DNA of 24,226 nucleotides from Burkholderia sp. (lineage in GTDB: Bacteria > Pseudomonadota > Gammaproteobacteria > Burkholderiales > Burkholderiaceae). Below, one piece after another: positions 23,755 to 24,226 of this stretch; the first letter of the stretch is position 1, and each line of letters begins with the position of its first letter. The notes under the pieces are model-generated. The model saw only the letters and a list, made by a program, of their open reading frames with translations, had not been told where the DNA came from and made no database searches. The position numbers and the translations under genes were made by a program. The stretch spans positions 1 through 24,226 of the forward strand of contig JASLEG010000084.1 of assembly GCA_030151225.1 (NCBI GenBank), written 5' to 3'.

Positions 23755-24226
23755 ACGCGTCTTCCGCCTTGCCGCCGAGCACGATCTGGCCGTTCTCGGC
23801 CAGCGTGCGCACGATCTGCAGGATCTTGCGCTGCTGCTGTTCCACTTCCGACACGCGCACCGGGCCGCGCGCGTCGAGATCCTCCGCGAGCAGTTCGGCC
23901 GCGCGTTGCGACATGTTGGCCAGGAACTTCTGGCGCAGCGGCGGTTGCGCGCCCTTCAGCGCGATGATCAGCGTCTCCGACTCGACTTCCTTCAGGATCA
24001 GCTGGATCGCGCGATCTTCCAGGTCGAGCAGGTTCTCGAACACGAACATCTCGTCGATGATCTTCTGCGCGAGGTCCGGGTCGTACACCTTCACGTTCTC
24101 GAGCACCGATTCCTCGTGCGTGCTCGTCATGAAGTTCAGGATCTCGGCCGCCGTGCGGATGCCGCCCATCGGGCTGCGCTTGAGGTTGTCGCTGCCCGAC
24201 AGCAGGCCGGTCAGCACCTCGTCGAG
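23747..24226 (-). CDS. fliG: Flagellar motor switch protein FliG, C-terminal part
   Basis: The last 159 residues of the gene; it is cut by the right edge, so its start lies outside the window. FliG is the rotor protein that meets MotA and transmits switching. The end reads EDAYV, typical of FliG. Against E. coli numbering the torque-generating residues are K264 (ALKGA), R281 (MSQRAA), E at 288, D289 and R297 (GPVR): four are unchanged and D288 is replaced by Glu, which preserves charge. The ARM-M region with LNFMTSTHEESVLENVKVYDPDLAQKI is present. fliH overlaps it by 8 bases. Confidence 0.97.
   Translation of the reverse strand, partial: LDEVLTGLLSGSDNLKRSPMGGIRTAAEILNFMTSTHEESVLENVKVYDPDLAQKIIDEMFVFENLLDLEDRAIQLILKEVESETLIIALKGAQPPLRQKFLANMSQRAAELLAEDLDARGPVRVSEVEQQQRKILQIVRTLAENGQIVLGGKAEDAYV

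Overview
The window looks like a piece of the main chromosome of a Burkholderia sensu stricto species (Betaproteobacteria). It is about 70% GC, codons end almost always in G or C, and the order metK / lpxL-dapF-DUF484-xerC, together with a fliGHIJK run downstream of srkA, is what I associate with this genus. Species assignment from sequence alone would be a guess. I see no tRNA or rRNA gene, insertion sequence, phage gene, CRISPR array or attachment site. Most of the window is ordinary core genome.

Layout, left to right. (1) 129-1229 is a CobW-type zinc/GTP metallochaperone with a very His-rich loop. (2) 1403-6314 is a minus-strand block read lpxL, dapF, DUF484 gene, xerC, rlmI-like methyltransferase: lipid A acylation, lysine/meso-DAP synthesis, a GAF-like protein, chromosome dimer resolution and 23S rRNA methylation. 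(3) metK (6583-7767) is divergent from that block; it has a structured leader and ends at a strong intrinsic terminator. (4) 7861-11187 holds small or accessory genes: an Arg-rich 119-residue protein, a PhyH-type dioxygenase, a DUF3185 membrane protein, a 61-residue membrane protein and an EamA transporter. (5) An MFS transporter (minus) is divergent from a conserved-looking 70-residue protein and srkA (plus). (6) 14594-19614 is a metabolic module: an AidB-like acyl-CoA dehydrogenase and a coniferyl-type aldehyde dehydrogenase on the minus strand, divergent from a GMC alcohol dehydrogenase. (7) 19636 to the right edge is the flagellar run fliG(partial)-fliH-fliI-fliJ-fliK, read leftwards: switch rotor, export ATPase with its regulator and chaperone-like partner, and the hook-length ruler.

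How the parts work together. MetK makes the SAM used by methyltransferases such as the RlmI-like enzyme. In the metabolic module, GMC dehydrogenase (alcohol to aldehyde) followed by the aldehyde dehydrogenase (aldehyde to acid) is a plausible two-step oxidation; the AidB-like flavoprotein is co-transcribed with the second enzyme. FliH, FliI and FliJ form the cytosolic export ATPase complex, FliK sets hook length and FliG couples the rotor to the stator.

The less ordinary signals are in non-coding DNA: a metK leader with alternative pairings, overlapping divergent metK/lpxL promoters, a hairpin that would bury the ribosome binding site of the aidB-like gene, operator-like dyads in several promoter regions, a possible leader ORF before the EamA gene and a possible leaderless srkA mRNA. 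I found no clear candidate for a wholly new multi-gene system.
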